Of a DNA stretch of 64,000 nt, positions 1 through 12,900 are shown piece after piece. The notes under the pieces were generated by a model, which saw nothing but the letters and a program-made list of their open reading frames with translations, did not search any database and was not told the origin of the DNA. The first letter of the stretch is position 1, and every line of letters begins with the position of its first letter. The stretch comes from Warburgia ugandensis (lineage: Eukaryota; Streptophyta; Magnoliopsida; Canellales; Canellaceae). A program made the position numbers and the translations under genes. The DNA is taken from assembly GCA_035236585.1 (NCBI GenBank), contig CP141127.1, positions 70,599,495 to 70,663,494 on the forward strand, read 5' to 3'.

Positions 1-1660
1 AAATATATCTTTTCCCAACAAGATTTAAACATGCAACAAAGAAGATGGATGGAATACTTAAAAGAATGAATTCTCCATTCATTATCACCCTGGAAAAGCT
101 AATGTGGTAGCTGATGCATTAAGCAGAAAAACCCAAGGGATGTGTGCAAGTTTATTAACCAAGAGATGGAAGCTACCACAAGAAGTAATCACATGGAAAC
201 CAGACATAAGTAAGCACAAGATCATTATGGCAGGTCTAACAATAAAATCGGCTGTTGATGAAAAAGTTAAGCAAGAACAGAAAGGAGATCCAGATATACA
301 AGCTTTCATAGGAAAACCAGGGTTTACAAAAAGGGAAGATGGTAGCATTTACATGCAAGGAAGATTAGTGGTACCGGCTAATGAAGAGTTAAGACAAGAA
401 ATCTTAAAAGAGGCTCATCGGTCCAAGTATACAATACACCCAGGAGGGACTAAGATGTATCAAGACTTAAAGAAACAATATTGGTGGGATGGTATGAAAA
501 GAGACATAGGGGAATTTGTGGCAAAGTGTTTAACATATCAACAAGTAAAGGCTGAACATCAAAGACCTGCGGGATTGTTACAACCCCTTGAGCTACCCAA
601 ATGGAAATGGGACCATATCACAATGGACTTCATCGTAGGGCTACCCAAGACCTCTAAGGGTCATGACATGATCTGGGTAATTGTTGATAGATTAACTAAG
701 ACAGCCCATTTCCTTCCTATACGTCATACCCAATCCACTGACAGCCTATCTCAGCTATACATCAAAGAGATAGTAAGTCTACATGGTATACCCCTTAGTA
801 TCACTTCAGATAGGGATAGCCGCTTCACTTCGCAACTCTGGAAGTCTGTCCAAAAATCCTTAGGATCTTCCTTGAACTATAGCACAGCCTTCCATCCATA
901 GACCGATGGACAGTCAGAGCGCACAATCCAGATAGTCGAAGATATGTTGCGGACTTGTGCCCTTGATTGGAAGCAGAGCTGGGATGAAAACCTACCGCTA
1001 GTCGAGTTTGCGTACAACAATAGCTTTCAGTCAAGCATTGGCATGGCTCCATACGAGGCGCTCTATGGGAGACCCTGTCGATCACCCACCAGTTGGAGTG
1101 AAGTTGGAGAGTCCAGGGTGCTCCAGTCCAAGCTGGTAGAGCAATGTGCGGAGAAGGTCAGACTCATAAGAAGCTGCCTCCTCACAACTCAAAGCCGCCA
1201 AAAGAGCTATGCTAGTCGAAGGAGGAGACCATTGGAATTCGACATAGGAGAGCACGTTTTCCTGAAGATATCTCCCACTAAAGGAGTTATGAGGTTCGGT
1301 ATCAAAGGCAAGCTTAGTCCGCGTTACATAGGACCTTTCAAAATCCTAGAGAAAGTGAGAAAAGTGGCCTACAGGATCGCGCTACCCCCTCAGCTATCCG
1401 AAGTGCATAACGTATTCCATGTGTCTATGCTAAGGAGGTACGTGCCTAACCCCGCTCATGTCATCGACCAGGTACCCATAAAGATGACGGAGGATCTCAG
1501 ATTAGAGACAAGACCAGTTGAGATTCGGGATCATAAGAATAAGAAGCTGCGGAACAAGGACATACCCTTAGTCAAAGTTTTGTGGAGAAATGCACACATG
1601 GAAGAAGAAACTTGGGAACCGGAGTCAGAAATGCGAGAAAAGTACCCCGAGATCTTTTGA
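1..1660 (+). pseudogene. Ty3/gypsy (Tekay/Del-type chromovirus) pol remnant: RNase H tail, integrase, chromodomain
   Basis: The window opens inside RNase H. Frame 1 reads through QRRWMEYLKE, then a 2-nt loss near base 68 shifts the frame before the hallmark HYHPGKANVVADALSRK. Integrase follows (about 390-1400): the zinc-binding region keeps HPGG and KC but the last Cys is Tyr (CLTYQQ instead of CxxCQ). The core keeps Asp in MDFIVG and in TSDRDSRF and Glu in DGQSERT. A TAG stop at 899-901 replaces the Gln normally found in FHPQTDGQ; the same frame then stays open to 1660. The C-terminal part has the GPF/Y-type segment (IGPFKILEKV), then NVFHVSMLRRY and a chromodomain (PVEIRDHKNKKLRNK to WEPESEMREKYP). 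That chromodomain form is typical of Tekay/Del chromoviruses. Gag, protease and reverse transcriptase lie outside the window. The copy is dead but only lightly mutated. Confidence 0.93.
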
Positions 1661-1696
1661 CTGTATATAGTAGAATTTCGGGGGCAAAATTCCCCT

Positions 1697-1709
1697 AAGT
1701 GGGTAAGAA
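1697..1709 (+). other. Polypurine tract of the gypsy element
   Basis: A purine-rich run (AAGTGGGTAAGAA) sits directly before the TG of the LTR, 36 bases after the pol stop. In Tekay elements this position carries a GAATTTCGAGGACGAAATT-type motif followed by the plus-strand primer. The decayed motif GAATTTCGGGGGCAAAATTC precedes it here. Confidence 0.75.
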
Positions 1710-2133
1710 TGTATTGACTCCAATTTTGTAATATTGAAATTCCAAGTTTAGCAATGAAAAGTTCAGTTTTAAAGATAAGGGCATTTTGGTCATTTCACTA
1801 GTCGCCTTGACTAAACCCAGAAATTTGGTCCTAAAAGTGGTTCCGTTATATGCGTCTGGAAAAAGGAATCCAACGAGACCAAAATCACCCAAAATGGAGT
1901 TAAAATGAGCAAGATATGGTCATTTGAAGTTCAGGAGCAAAATTGTAAATTTCACAAAAACGACTTAACCTGAAAAACACAGGTGCCCGTTTTGATACGG
2001 GCACCCCGTTGTCTTCAACCTCTAGAGGGTTCTAGAATGACAGTAATTTGGGGAGAAATCACCGCCATTCTAGAGGTTTCTCCACCGCCATTCAAAGGCG
2101 GTGAGAGCCCCCTCCAGAACCCTCTCTTAGCTC

Positions 2134-2140
2134 TATAAAT
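2134..2140 (+). promoter_or_regulatory. Candidate LTR TATA box
   Basis: CTCTATAAATAGAGCTC contains a consensus plant TATA box in a GC-richer stretch of the LTR. It is the most plausible Pol II promoter for the element. No transcript evidence is available. Confidence 0.55.
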
Positions 2141-3776
2141 AGAGCTCTTGGGTGCCTCTAATGGCAGCCCAAAACCTTGGAGAAAACCAGTCGTGAAGCA
2201 GTGACCTAGAGGGGAAAATGAGGAGAAAAACCCATCAACGAGCCAGGTACGTCCGAGATCACTGAAAACCCATCTCCCCCATAGTTCCAAGGTCAATTCC
2301 CCTAAGTTTTTGCATGAAAAACCATGCAAAACGAAGCCCAGGAGAGCCACCAAGGACATTGGGACGTCCCCAGGGCCGCACTGGTTCAACAGGGTCGAAC
2401 CAGGGTGACCTGAGGACGACCCAGGTCTCTAACGAGCGGGACGATCCAATAGGAACGTCCCACGTCGACCTGCGTCGACCTCCGTTTGAAAAACCAAACG
2501 GGCGCATCCAGGGACGCGCCCGCTAAAGAGAAAGACGGGCGGAGCGTACCGCGCGTCTGCAGACATGCCTGCTGAGGTGCACACCGTAGACGCGCAGCAC
2601 GCTAGCGCATGTCGACTTTTGGTTTGTTAAGGAAGCCAGGGTGCATGACGCTGATGCGCAGCGCCCTAGCATTTCGTCTTTTAATTCTTAAGGGTCTTGT
2701 GTACATACAACACTAAAATGCTTATAACTTGAGATCTAGAGCTCCAATTGAGGCGCCGCAAAAGGCGTTGTGTCCGTGTCGACGATGCGGACACATCCAA
2801 ATCATAAAATCCCTGATCAAGGCCCAATTAAAGGAGGGCATGTCTCTTAGAATAGGATGGTGGACCGTGGCCACTAGAACTTTGAAAATTTGAGGATACA
2901 AAGGCCCAATTAGGACCTTAGGACACCCATAGGCATAGGAATAGACCCCTAATGCCTAAGTAATAAGACCCAACTACTCTAAACCCATAAAATATAGGCT
3001 AAACTAACCTTGAGTCCCCAAACCATGTTCAGGAGCGTACGAGGACAAAAGGGTTAACGCGACCTATCCAGGTAGGTGCTCTATCACTATTAGATTCTTT
3101 TAAAAGAGCTATTATTATTTTGGGAACATATGTTTTAAATATATGACTTGATTTGCATGACTTAATTCAGCATGCATGATAAATGATTTGTACATAGCCA
3201 TGTTTTGAAAAGATTGCATATACATTATGCACATATATGTGTTGCAAACAAGTGCATACATTACATGATTTAAGTACTTGCAAAGATTGCATGTCCTTGA
3301 GGGTTGCCAAAAGACGCTGGAGTGCCGAGGGCCAGGCAGTTGTGAGGGACCCAAAGAGGACAAGTTTTAACAAGAGGTTTTGACTTCTTTAATCTTATGT
3401 GATTTGGGTAAGTAAGCCCGTGGGTGCTATGCCGAAGGGTCTGAGTTGGCCACCCGGCCTCTACCACTAATAGATGGATGGGTACCACGCCCAAAAAGAG
3501 GCAAGTCCCTACGTCGATTGCATGTGGTACAGGGGGCTACCACTGGTGTCACGGCACTGGGTCGACATGTCATAGGCCCCGTGGAGGCTATGACCGAGTG
3601 TCCTCAGGTACCCCGGGACCACACGGCGAGGAGGTCGTGGGCATAGTGGACCCTATGGTTTGATGAGTTATGTGCATTTCATATAGCATGATATGAGGTT
3701 GGTCGACCATACCATACCATACTAGAGATCCATGAGTTGGACTCCATGAAGCATCTATTGCATATCATGATGTCAT

Positions 3777-3793
3777 CATATATATATATATAT
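3777..3793. repeat. (TA)n microsatellite
   Basis: An uninterrupted run of alternating T and A inside the LTR. Confidence 0.8.
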
Positions 3794-4332
3794 GATACTT
3801 TCAATTTTGGATTATGTGATCTTTTAAGTAATGAGTATTTCAGTTTGATTATGGATTCTTATGCTGATATTGAACTCGAGTATTCAAACATACGCATATT
3901 TTGAATGAGCATATGATTTTAAAACATCTCATGCATTTATAAAACTAGTAGTGATAGGCTCCTACTGAATATATTATATACTCACCCAATCCTCAACATT
4001 TTTCAGATACAAAGTAAATACTTAAGGGCAAGCAACGTTTGTACTAGGAGACACAGACTAAGTACAAGTAAGTAAACCCCTATCTTATCTTTCAATGTTA
4101 CTTGATTGTAGTTACTCTCTAATAGCTGGGGCTGTGACTAACACTTTCTTGGGAATAATATTGATTTAAACTTTGCCATGGCTAAATAAATTGAGAATGT
4201 GTTTGAACACTCGGGGTTTTTATGAAAGGTTGTTTTCCAAATAAGAAAGATTTTCATGCATTTCATATTTATAAAACAAGAGATCTCATCTTTTTATCAA
4301 AATTGCATCATATAAAAACCCGGGTCGTGACA

Positions 4333-4775
4333 TTTTCACAATTGCTAAATAGCTTGTTTTCCCTTTGAAGCTAGTAGCTGACACAAGGTAAGGTTGCCAC
4401 TATTTTCAATTTGACTAGGTTGTTAATCTCATGCTCTTGATATTTAGTGATTCTCTTTTTCAAGTGCCTTGGAGAGAGAATCAACCTCTTAATGCTTTGA
4501 CATGACACAATTGCACTATTTTAGGTCAAATCTCTCATCAAATTAAACCTCTTACTCTATAGTGCTTCATACATGATTGTTTGAGAATCTCATAAAAATG
4601 CGTACTATATGCTTGTATCATAGATATGTTATTATCACTACTTGTAGGTTACATTGACTTCACCTTGATGGTATGTGTACCAATAAGGTTTCTTATTCGC
4701 TTTGCTCCTCATTAGGAGCCAAAGCTATAAACTTTAGCTCTAGGTCAGTGATATATGTCCCTTGTTTTTCCTCAA
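4333..4775. other. Non-coding spacer, nothing recognised
   Basis: AT-rich sequence after the LTR. No ORF, RNA gene or domain was recognised. Confidence 0.5.
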
Positions 4776-5116
4776 GAGCCCCTCAATAAAATGATTTGAA
4801 TAGCTCTAACTTTGTGAAAGTTCATAGTCCCATATCCAAATCATGCACACTATTGCCCTTGGCTTAGTGGGCTATGCTTCAAAATTCTCCTCCATTGGGT
4901 GATCCTAGAAACTACTACTTCTAGTTGGAAAATGAAAGATGAAACTTTCTACTGTCCGTTCTTCAACTCAAGAAAACATAGACTATGATCACCCAATGAA
5001 TAAGAATTTCATAGCAAAACTCATCTAAGCCAAGGAAAACATTTTCAACAGTTTGGATCTTTGACATCTCATCCCTCATGGAGTTATAACCATTTTTACC
5101 ATTTATTGAGGGGCTC
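4776..5116. mobile_element. Foldback / MITE-like inverted-repeat element
   Basis: The ends form an exact 15-bp inverted repeat: GAGCCCCTCAATAAA at 4776-4790 and its complement at 5102-5116. The symmetry continues inwards: TTGGCTTAG on one arm matches CTAAGCCAA on the other, and CATTGGGTGATC matches GATCACCCAATG. The unit is therefore a long imperfect hairpin with a loop of about 70 bases. No coding capacity and no clear target duplication were seen, so superfamily is left open. It could also be an inverted duplication inside an older element. Confidence 0.6.
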
Positions 5117-5525
5117 ACAAGTAAAAAGGTGTGCATATGTTAAAACCCTAATTCGATGGCCAAATGTCTAACTCATGTTCATTTCTTGGACTGCCATTTA
5201 CCCCTCATTGGCTAAAACTATGTAGATACTTACCCTTATCAGATAAAATTTTACTTTGACTCATTTGGATTTGAGTCCCGCGTCACATCACTATAGTCCT
5301 TAACTACAACAGGATATCTCTTTTTATGGCTCACAAGTAAAAAGGTGTGCATATGTTAGAACCCTAATTCGTGTTCATTTCTTGGACTGCCACTTACCCC
5401 TCATCGGCTAAAACTATGTAGATACTCACCCTTATTAGATAAAATTTTACTTTGACTCATTTGGATTTGAGTCCCGCATGACATCACTATAGTCCTTAAC
5501 TACAACAGGATATCTCTTATTATGC
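5112..5525. repeat. Tandem duplication, two copies, 216-bp period
   Basis: GGCTCACAAGTAAAAAGGTG starts at 5112 and again at 5328. Both copies run on through CATTTGGATTTGAGTCCCGC and AACTACAACAGGATATCTCT. The second copy lacks about 20 bases around the first copy's GGCCAAATGTCTAACTC. No function is visible. Confidence 0.85.
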
Positions 5526-5599
5526 GGGTCATGATGTAAAGTCTTCGTATACAAAGCAATGCATAATTAGCACTAAAGCTCTCTATGACTCGTTACTTG

Positions 5600-6060
5600 G
5601 ATTTTATACTTACTTAGCTTTCACATTTGTGCATTCGTGAGGAGTTTCCAAGTTTAGAAGCCATTGGCATTGCTAGTCATGGAATAACCAATGAGAGCAA
5701 ACATCATATGTGCTAGGTACCCCCATCTTCAAATAACTAAGGTTGTAATCTCCTCTTTTCCACAATTCATATGGAGCAACCTCAAGCTTTCAGAATGTGA
5801 TATGCTAAGAACAATGCCACTTCTAATAGTTTTGAGATAACCTTAAACTAATGACCATGGAATCAACCATCTCAACTAATATTTGGTTTCTTCTCTTAAC
5901 AACACCTTTTTTATATTGAGTACAAGGAATATTTAGTTCATTATCGGTATCAATCTATTCGGAATGTGTACACTTCCTCGATCAGACCTCTACATTTGTT
6001 TTATAAGTTCAGATTTGATCACGAGCTTCCTCTTTATGTGAGACTCGTGTATGTCGGGTA
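5600..6060 (-). pseudogene. Ty1/copia integrase fossil
   Basis: Read on the minus strand, three copia integrase landmarks appear in the right order. RSDRG (from RSDRGGEY) is near 5975-5990. KRRNQILVEMVDSMV (from ERRNRTLxDMVRSM) is near 5870-5905. APYELWKRGDYNLSYLK (from TPYELWxGRKPxLxxLR) is near 5728-5785. An IGYS-like stretch and a further decayed piece lie to the left. Stops and frameshifts separate all segments. No LTRs or reverse transcriptase could be tied to it, so it is an old fragment. Confidence 0.75.
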
Positions 6061-9000
6061 GCTCTTCGACTTGACTTTGTGTGCCTATCATCTCACAATT
6101 ATTACCATTTGAACTAAAAGAACAGTAACTTTTCCCTTTAATTTATAGCACCTCACGTTTCTATACAGAGAAGATCTATTCTAGTAACCTATCCTGAGAG
6201 AGAGAGAGGAAGTCCTGGTAAGTATACATAAAGTATGTAATGCGAGAAATAAATGCATTTGGATGATCTAACCACTTATTTGGGATAACATAATCTAGCC
6301 ATAGCCATCAAATGTGCATAAAATTTGATATATAGCTTATATAAGCTATTCCAAAGATGACAAATGGATTACATCTACCAAAACCATCACTGGGGACAGC
6401 GTGTACTCCTACACGACTCAAAACGAATACCAAACTCCTTCAACCGCTCCACAAAGGAAGCGGCAGGATTCATGTTATATTAGTTAGGCTGCAAGTTTGT
6501 TGTGGTCAACTAACTTATGTCGGATTGTTAAGAGACTTTAAAGCTTTCAACGATACATTATCTAGTAGTATTTTATATTTCCCTTCCTTACTTTGGGAAC
6601 TCCGACTTTCAAAACTTGTTTTCAGATGAGAATTCAACCTCGAGAATTTTTTTCCTTTTTCTGGAACGGTAAGGTTCTGTTTATTAAAAAGATCATGCTC
6701 TCATCTCTGCGAATCAATAGAATTTGGACTTAATATGATAATCAAGTTGACTGGAGTGGAATGATCCACTGTGGGAGGTTTCAAAGCTAAGTACGGACAA
6801 CCTGCTGCCTCTTATGATATCGGTATTTCCATAGTCAGTTTAAGTTGGCTTTAGTGATGTAATCATTAGATCGTGTTGATCCTTAAGACAGATAGCTAGA
6901 TGTGAATATGAGCCGTAGATCAGTTATTACGAAGTTCCTGATACTGATCAATTTGCAGGTACTTGATCGGATGGCTTAGATAGTCAGATCATCGTTCTTC
7001 TCGGGAAATGACCTTTCCATAAAACGGAGAACAAAAAGACATGGTGCCACCAGATCAACACGCAATTACCAAACGTGCGCGCTCTACAGCACTACAGTGG
7101 GACAATGGTCGGATTCATATAGCATGGAGCAGTCAATTTTGTCAGCTCTTAGCCGGACAAAGAGACCAATCACAAAGAATAGTTGCAGCACATGATACGA
7201 GCGGACAAGATCGTTTGCTTTTTGCTATGAGGAAGAGGGCCGTTTAAATAACAACCATATCTTCTGAGTACGGTGGGCCACAAATCCTCCACTACTAGGG
7301 CTCTTTAGACAGCCGATCCCACCACGAGTTTCAGTGCCTTTCCATTATACCTAGGTGGGTCTTTTTGTCATACAGAGACATTACCTACTGCGCAAACACT
7401 GTCATAATTTTGTTCAAATAATGTAAGAGCCTACTAGATGGAGACTCACTTAGACTAGGCACCCTCCATTTTGAAAAGATTGCTGCGAGAAAGTGAAGCC
7501 TGGGTCCTTTTGCTTTCTGCCCAAAAGGTACCAGCATCAGCGTGCATAGTGCGGTAGATGCTGACAAATTGACTTGTACTCTATTGATTTTCAAGCTTTT
7601 AATTTGAAGTTTTAGCTATATTTACAAATAACATTTAAAATGTTAGTAAATAATTTATAATATTGATTTTATGAGGTAAATTTATATTAATTTCTTGAAA
7701 TTTGCTTTGAACTTAAAGTATAAGAAATTTTGAATTTTTCAGGAAAAAAAAAAGGTCAAGACACCACAAGTTGGAGTCTTTTTCAAAAAAAAAAATCATT
7801 ATTTTGCTTTTCTTTTATCAGTTATCACATTTAGGCTGTCATAGTGCAGCGGCAGCACATGTGGAGGCTACTTGTTGAACGATTTATAATACCTAATTTA
7901 CTTGGCTCATTAAGTAGGTCAATTAGGTAGTTACCAAGAGACAACTCTACATCAACTTTTCAAAGAAATAGCTTAATAGCCACATTAGCAGCGCTTGGGA
8001 TGATTTTATACGTGGCATATTCCCTTTGACTATATAATTGTACAGTTTGTAGAAATTTAAAACCTAATTTTCTTCAAAAATTCTCCAATCCAAATAACCG
8101 AGAAGCTTTAATATTGCTACCTTTTCATGTTGGAGGGGTGACCGTCCCTTGACCTACCAAATATAAAAAGGCAAACCAATGTGATCCCCTGGAATATGCT
8201 TGGACGCAAGTTTTAGTCACTGCTCTTCACTTTGGCCTGGATTTAGACTTGGAAGTGTGCGAGTGACTTGCTTGCAATTCGTTCCTCATGATAAAAAAAA
8301 CTCAACCCTACTGGCAATTACATGCTTCACTTTCTGGTTTCAACAAACAATTATAGAGTGAAAGGAATTAACCAAATTCATCAGCAAGATTCCACGACCG
8401 GAAGGCTTAGCATGACTTCCTGAAGAATAATTTCAGTGTATGATTCTAGCAAGTAAATGACTTCGATCATTGACAAGGTGCATTTATACTTCTGGAGAGT
8501 CCCTGTCTTAGACAGGCTCCATATGAAGAGTTCCTCAATATTCACAAAATTCTCTGAAGAAATGAAAATTTTTGTAAGAAGTCCTTACTTTTGATGCCCT
8601 AACGTTTTTCCAAATGAATCGTGAGTTTCTGTTTTTCAGATTGAAGCAAATTTCAGGAAGTTAATATGAATTTACATAATAGAATTCAAATTTCACAAAT
8701 AATATTTATAGTATAGTTGAAATTCAAATAAAAAGCTTAAACTTGTATTCAAAAACTTATTTTCCACCAATTTTTTCTTAAACTTGAATATTTGGCTTGC
8801 TGAATTTATTCTTGAATCCGAACTCTGTGATTATGATCTCCTCCAACCTACCTACATCCTCTCATAAAACAGGTGGACGTCCCATACTATCACAACATTT
8901 GAAAATACCCATCTTCATTCTTCCCTACAAGCTAGCTTTCACCTTCTACTGGTTTAGCTAATCTTTCATTCAAGCACTTTGATGAGAGAGAAATCGACCT

Positions 9001-9461
9001 TTCTTTATATACCAAGATCTCACAACCTTTCTTTATATACCAAGATCTCACATCTTTAACTGCCAAAGAGATTTGGCATCTCTCAAACACGCACCGAACC
9101 TAGTGTAAGAGAATACAGAGGCAGATATCAGAACTATAAAGTGAATAAAGCTAACCAGTGGCCGTTGGAGAATATATAATGCATTAATATAAATTTTAAA
9201 AATAATATTTAACCAAAAATAAACCTCCCTCTCAGAAGGGATAAAGAGCTCCCACAGCTTCTACCACAATTAGAGACCCCTCAAGCAAATATGGTTCCAT
9301 TCGACCAAATTCATCAATGTTTGGCCTTCGCTACGTTAAAACTTTAGAAGTCAAACGTAGGATGAATCTGTAATGTCCATCGACTCACTAAGGGTATGTT
9401 TGGGAACCCTCTTTCGAGTGCCTCTCTCATTTCTGTTTCGGGAGAAACGCGTATCTAAAAA
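6061..9461. other. Long non-coding stretch, nothing supported
   Basis: About 3.4 kb with only short scattered ORFs (for example 6357-6629, 7041-7247 and 7385-7594, all 90 codons or fewer) that show no domain or codon pattern. It contains poly-A runs near 7745 and 7785 and a small tandem duplication. It lies downstream of the host gene's 3' end. Confidence 0.5.
8998..9052. repeat. Tandem duplication, 28-bp period
   Basis: CCTTTCTTTATATACCAAGA followed by TCTCACA occurs at 8998 and again at 9026. Confidence 0.85.
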
Positions 9462-9822
9462 TTTATTATTTTTATTTTTTTGGAAGAATAAATCCTGCAC
9501 ACCACCCCAAAATGTAGAGAAATGAAAATTGCTTCCTAGTTTCAGCTTCTACCTCCTGGAAACAGAAAAGAAAAAACAACTGCCAAAGCTACCCCAAGAT
9601 CACCAGGCATTGGCAATCTTTCCCTGCTCAAAACTGGTCTACAGGAAGAGAAATGTAGAAATCACACAAACGTCAATTGAAACGAAAAATCGATGCATCG
9701 TTTACACGCATAGAATTTGTTTCAGGCAGCAAGGCCAGTGATTCCAAACCATTTAGAGTTAAAACACAAGACGGGAAGACAGAGCTACGCACACAGATGA
9801 AGTTACTTTCACGTAATGGATT
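9462..9822 (-). other. Probable 3' UTR with poly(A) signals
   Basis: Two AATAAA hexamers on the minus strand (9467-9462 and 9476-9471) lie about 350 nt past the stop, in an A/T-rich stretch. The distance fits a plant 3' UTR. The ORF on the plus strand here is a chance frame. Confidence 0.5.
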
Positions 9823-9942
9823 CTACTTCTTGAGATGAGGAAAGCACTGATAGAGATCATTCTTGGGATGCCTGGCTTCCGCGTGCTCCTTACACTTCAC
9901 CTCTGAAGTGGTGCAGATGAAAGTCTGCATACATACCTTGCA
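9823..9942 (-). CDS. Exon 3 of the SERF-like gene (zinc finger and stop)
   Basis: Acceptor TTATTGGATGCAG|TGCAAG at 9944-9943. It codes 39 residues, [17 protein letters not shown] to CFPHLKK, then TAG at 9825-9823. All four predicted zinc ligands are in this exon. It is separated from exon 2 by about 26.5 kb. Confidence 0.95.
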   Translation of the reverse strand, partial: CKVCMQTFICTTSEVKCKEHAEARHPKNDLYQCFPHLKK

Positions 9943-12900
9943 CTGCATCCAATAAGAACAAAAGTTCAATCAATAAAAGGAATAACAATATATTGTTTAG
10001 GAAAGAATGGATTAGGATTATAAATCATCACTCTGAAACATTACCAAGGCTTCCATATATATATATATATATATAAGCTGTTCTAATCAGAGCTGCAAAC
10101 TGGTATCTTATTTATAGCCAAACAGAAGTAACCAATTTGCAAATTTTTGTCAAATTATTAATAAAACATGTATAGTACCACACATTATCATACTGTGTAT
10201 AAAATATGTTATGAACAAATAAGCATCATGTAAAATAATATCAAGGAGACACACCAGACCTTGCTTTGTTTTCTCATTTACCCCATAAAGGATTCTATTT
10301 TCATGTCATCTTTTGAAGACTTAGTGTAACAACTTCCGTGCATTCTAAACCACCTACACCAATACCAGCACATCAAAGATCTAGGGAAAAGGCCGGTCAA
10401 ACCAGCACTTCTGTCACAGATACACAAACATCTATGGTACATACAAAGGATTTGAAGGTAAATATCAGGCATCTACAAGGAGCGATTAACATATCAACGT
10501 CTTCCATGTATTCTAAGCACCCACACCAATACCATCTACAAGGTAAACACACACCTGTAGTACATACTAACACGCAACGCACACATATCTATAGTACATA
10601 CTAACATACTAGGGATTTGAAGTTAAACATCTGGCATCTACAAGAAGCAATTAATATTTCAATATTTCCATGTAATCTAAAACACCTATACCAGTACCAC
10701 CACAGATCTTGGGAAACGGCTAGTCATACCAGCATTTTTTTCATAGAGTGGCAGGCATGCACAAGCCCACACGCACGCACACATCTATTGACATACTAAG
10801 GATTTGAAAGTAAACATCTGGCATCTACGAGACGCGATTAAAATTTCAATATTAGAAAATAGATAGCAAAAATCTGAACAACTCAGATTAATTTTGTGTT
10901 TCCACACCCACAGCAGAGGGCCCATGGAATTCCTTTTCTTCAAGGATGACAAAAGGCATGATTTCATTTTTCATCAGTAAAATAGTAAATCAAGGGACTT
11001 CAACTTTTAAATTGTTAAGAGAGAGAGAGAGAGTACATGGTAGCTGAAAGTTGCATCAACAGAATGACGTTATGGAGATTGCAAGAATTTGTTCTATTAA
11101 AGGGCAAACTGAGAAGTAACTCCTGAAAATTAATTGGTAAATGTTAAGATTGTCTATGATTAGCAAGCATAACGAGAGGACACATTCATCATAACTGGTT
11201 AATGAACTAGACATTAGCATACAGCATCAATGCATCCAACAACAAATACAGCCAGAGATGCTCTTTTGCTCCAACAGAAAGGTTTGGTTCCATTTTGTCT
11301 TCCTACAATCCCAGACCAGGTCAAGAAGAAACCAACTTCGATACTGCAAGCTTGCTGCACCTAGCAAGAATTGCAGTAACATGAATCCAGAACAAACAAA
11401 AGAGAATTCCTTCATCATTTATTGGGTGCAATCCTATCCGCTGCCACCAATAAAAGTATGCCAATTGCAACACATGTGTACTACAAATTGTTCATGTTGG
11501 GAATGGATTTTGAAATAGTTATGACTTGTTGTGAGATAGTAAAGACCGAAGGGCCAACAAACACAAGGAAATGTGAAAAACAGCGCAAGTGCTAAGGATA
11601 AATCCATTATTGACCCAAAAAGAAAAAATGATACAAATAAGGAAGCATCTGAACCTGAGTAATGTCATGGGGGTAGAAATTCATATCATTTCTACCCAAT
11701 ACTTTCATATGGCTTAACATTTGTGCAACTCATGGGGGCACATTCTCATACGATATCTATGTTATATGTACCTCTAGTTTAAGGTATCAGAACCATATCT
11801 TTGAATAATAGGACAAGATTGAATAATTGCTTTTCTTGCGTCAGGTTGCCAACCGGCAAGGGTTTAGCTGAAGATGATTTTTGTTATTTCTTTTATGCTT
11901 GCAAATGAATATGTATTTGTATATTAGTTTATAAAGAATAAATGAAAATCATCTTCAGCTTTTTAAAACTACAGCAACCCAAACATGACATGAATCGAAA
12001 ACAGACATTCCCTCAAGCCAGGGCGTTCCCCATAAGCAACGCACTGCATCGGATCCCAGGTGCGGCGAAAAATAGGCAAGGGTTGCTAGGGCGTTCTCCC
12101 AGAAGCGATGCGCTACATCGGATCCTGGGTGTAGTAATAATTGGGCAAGGGCTGCTAGAGCGTCCCCTCGAAAGCGACGCGCTGCATCAAAACCTAGGTG
12201 CAGTGAAAAGTGGACATGGTTCATACCATGGAGGTTGAGAAAAGCGGTAGTAAATAGAGTATCTCCAAAACATAAGATTCCATCGCTAAATGGAATATAG
12301 GGACATTGACAGGTAAGAGTTTGGAGTTAGTAGACACAATGAAACGTAGAAGAGTCAACATCGCTTGTATCCAAGAAACCAAGTGGAAAGAGGCTAAAGC
12401 TAGAGAAATAGATGGGTATAAATTATGGTATGTAGGAAAGGAAAATAACAAAAATGGAGTAGGAATAATAGTGGATAAGGAATTAAAGGATAAAGTTGTA
12501 GACTTTAAAAGAATCAATGATAGAATTATAATAATAATAATTGTTCTAGGAGAACAGATTATAAATGTTATAAGTGCATATGCACCACAAGTAGAGTTAC
12601 AAGATATAATCAAGAGACAGTTTTTGGAAGATATGGAGGGAGTCATACAAGAAATTCCCAATACTGAGGGGATATTTATAGGAGCAGGCTTAAATTGCCA
12701 TGTAGGAAAAGATAAGAAAGGATATGATAGAATACACAGAGGGTATGGTATAGGTGAACGAAATGAGATGGGAGAGAATATCCTCGATTTTGCTTTGTCA
12801 TATAACCTGTCCATTGCAAATACACTCTTTAAGAAGAGGGATGAACACTTAATAACCTTTAAAAGTGGACTTCATAAAAGCCAAATAGACTTTTTTCTAC

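Larger units (their letters stand above)
1710..4332 (+). repeat. 3' LTR of the Tekay-type gypsy element (about 2.6 kb)
   Basis: Begins TGTATTGACTCC right after the polypurine tract and ends GGGTCGTGACA. Both ends resemble those of the element D LTRs (TGTAATAACCCC ... GGGTCGTCACA) later in the window, so the two belong to one lineage. A TATA box and a (TA)n run lie inside. Short ORFs between 2000 and 3660 are chance frames in LTR DNA. The partner 5' LTR is outside the window, so the 5-bp target duplication cannot be checked. Confidence 0.8.

Noticed and set aside
7041..7247. 68-codon ORF in the 3' flank of the host gene
   Set aside because: No domain, no splice or promoter context, and a short length expected by chance.
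9391..9440. GGGTATGTTTGGGAACCC as a possible hAT/MITE end
   Set aside because: No matching inverted partner end or target duplication was found nearby.
12221..12814. 197-codon minus-strand ORF
   Set aside because: It is antisense to the LINE endonuclease frame, whose motifs (CIQETKW, GVGIIV, SAYAPQ) are clear; the ORF is a shadow.
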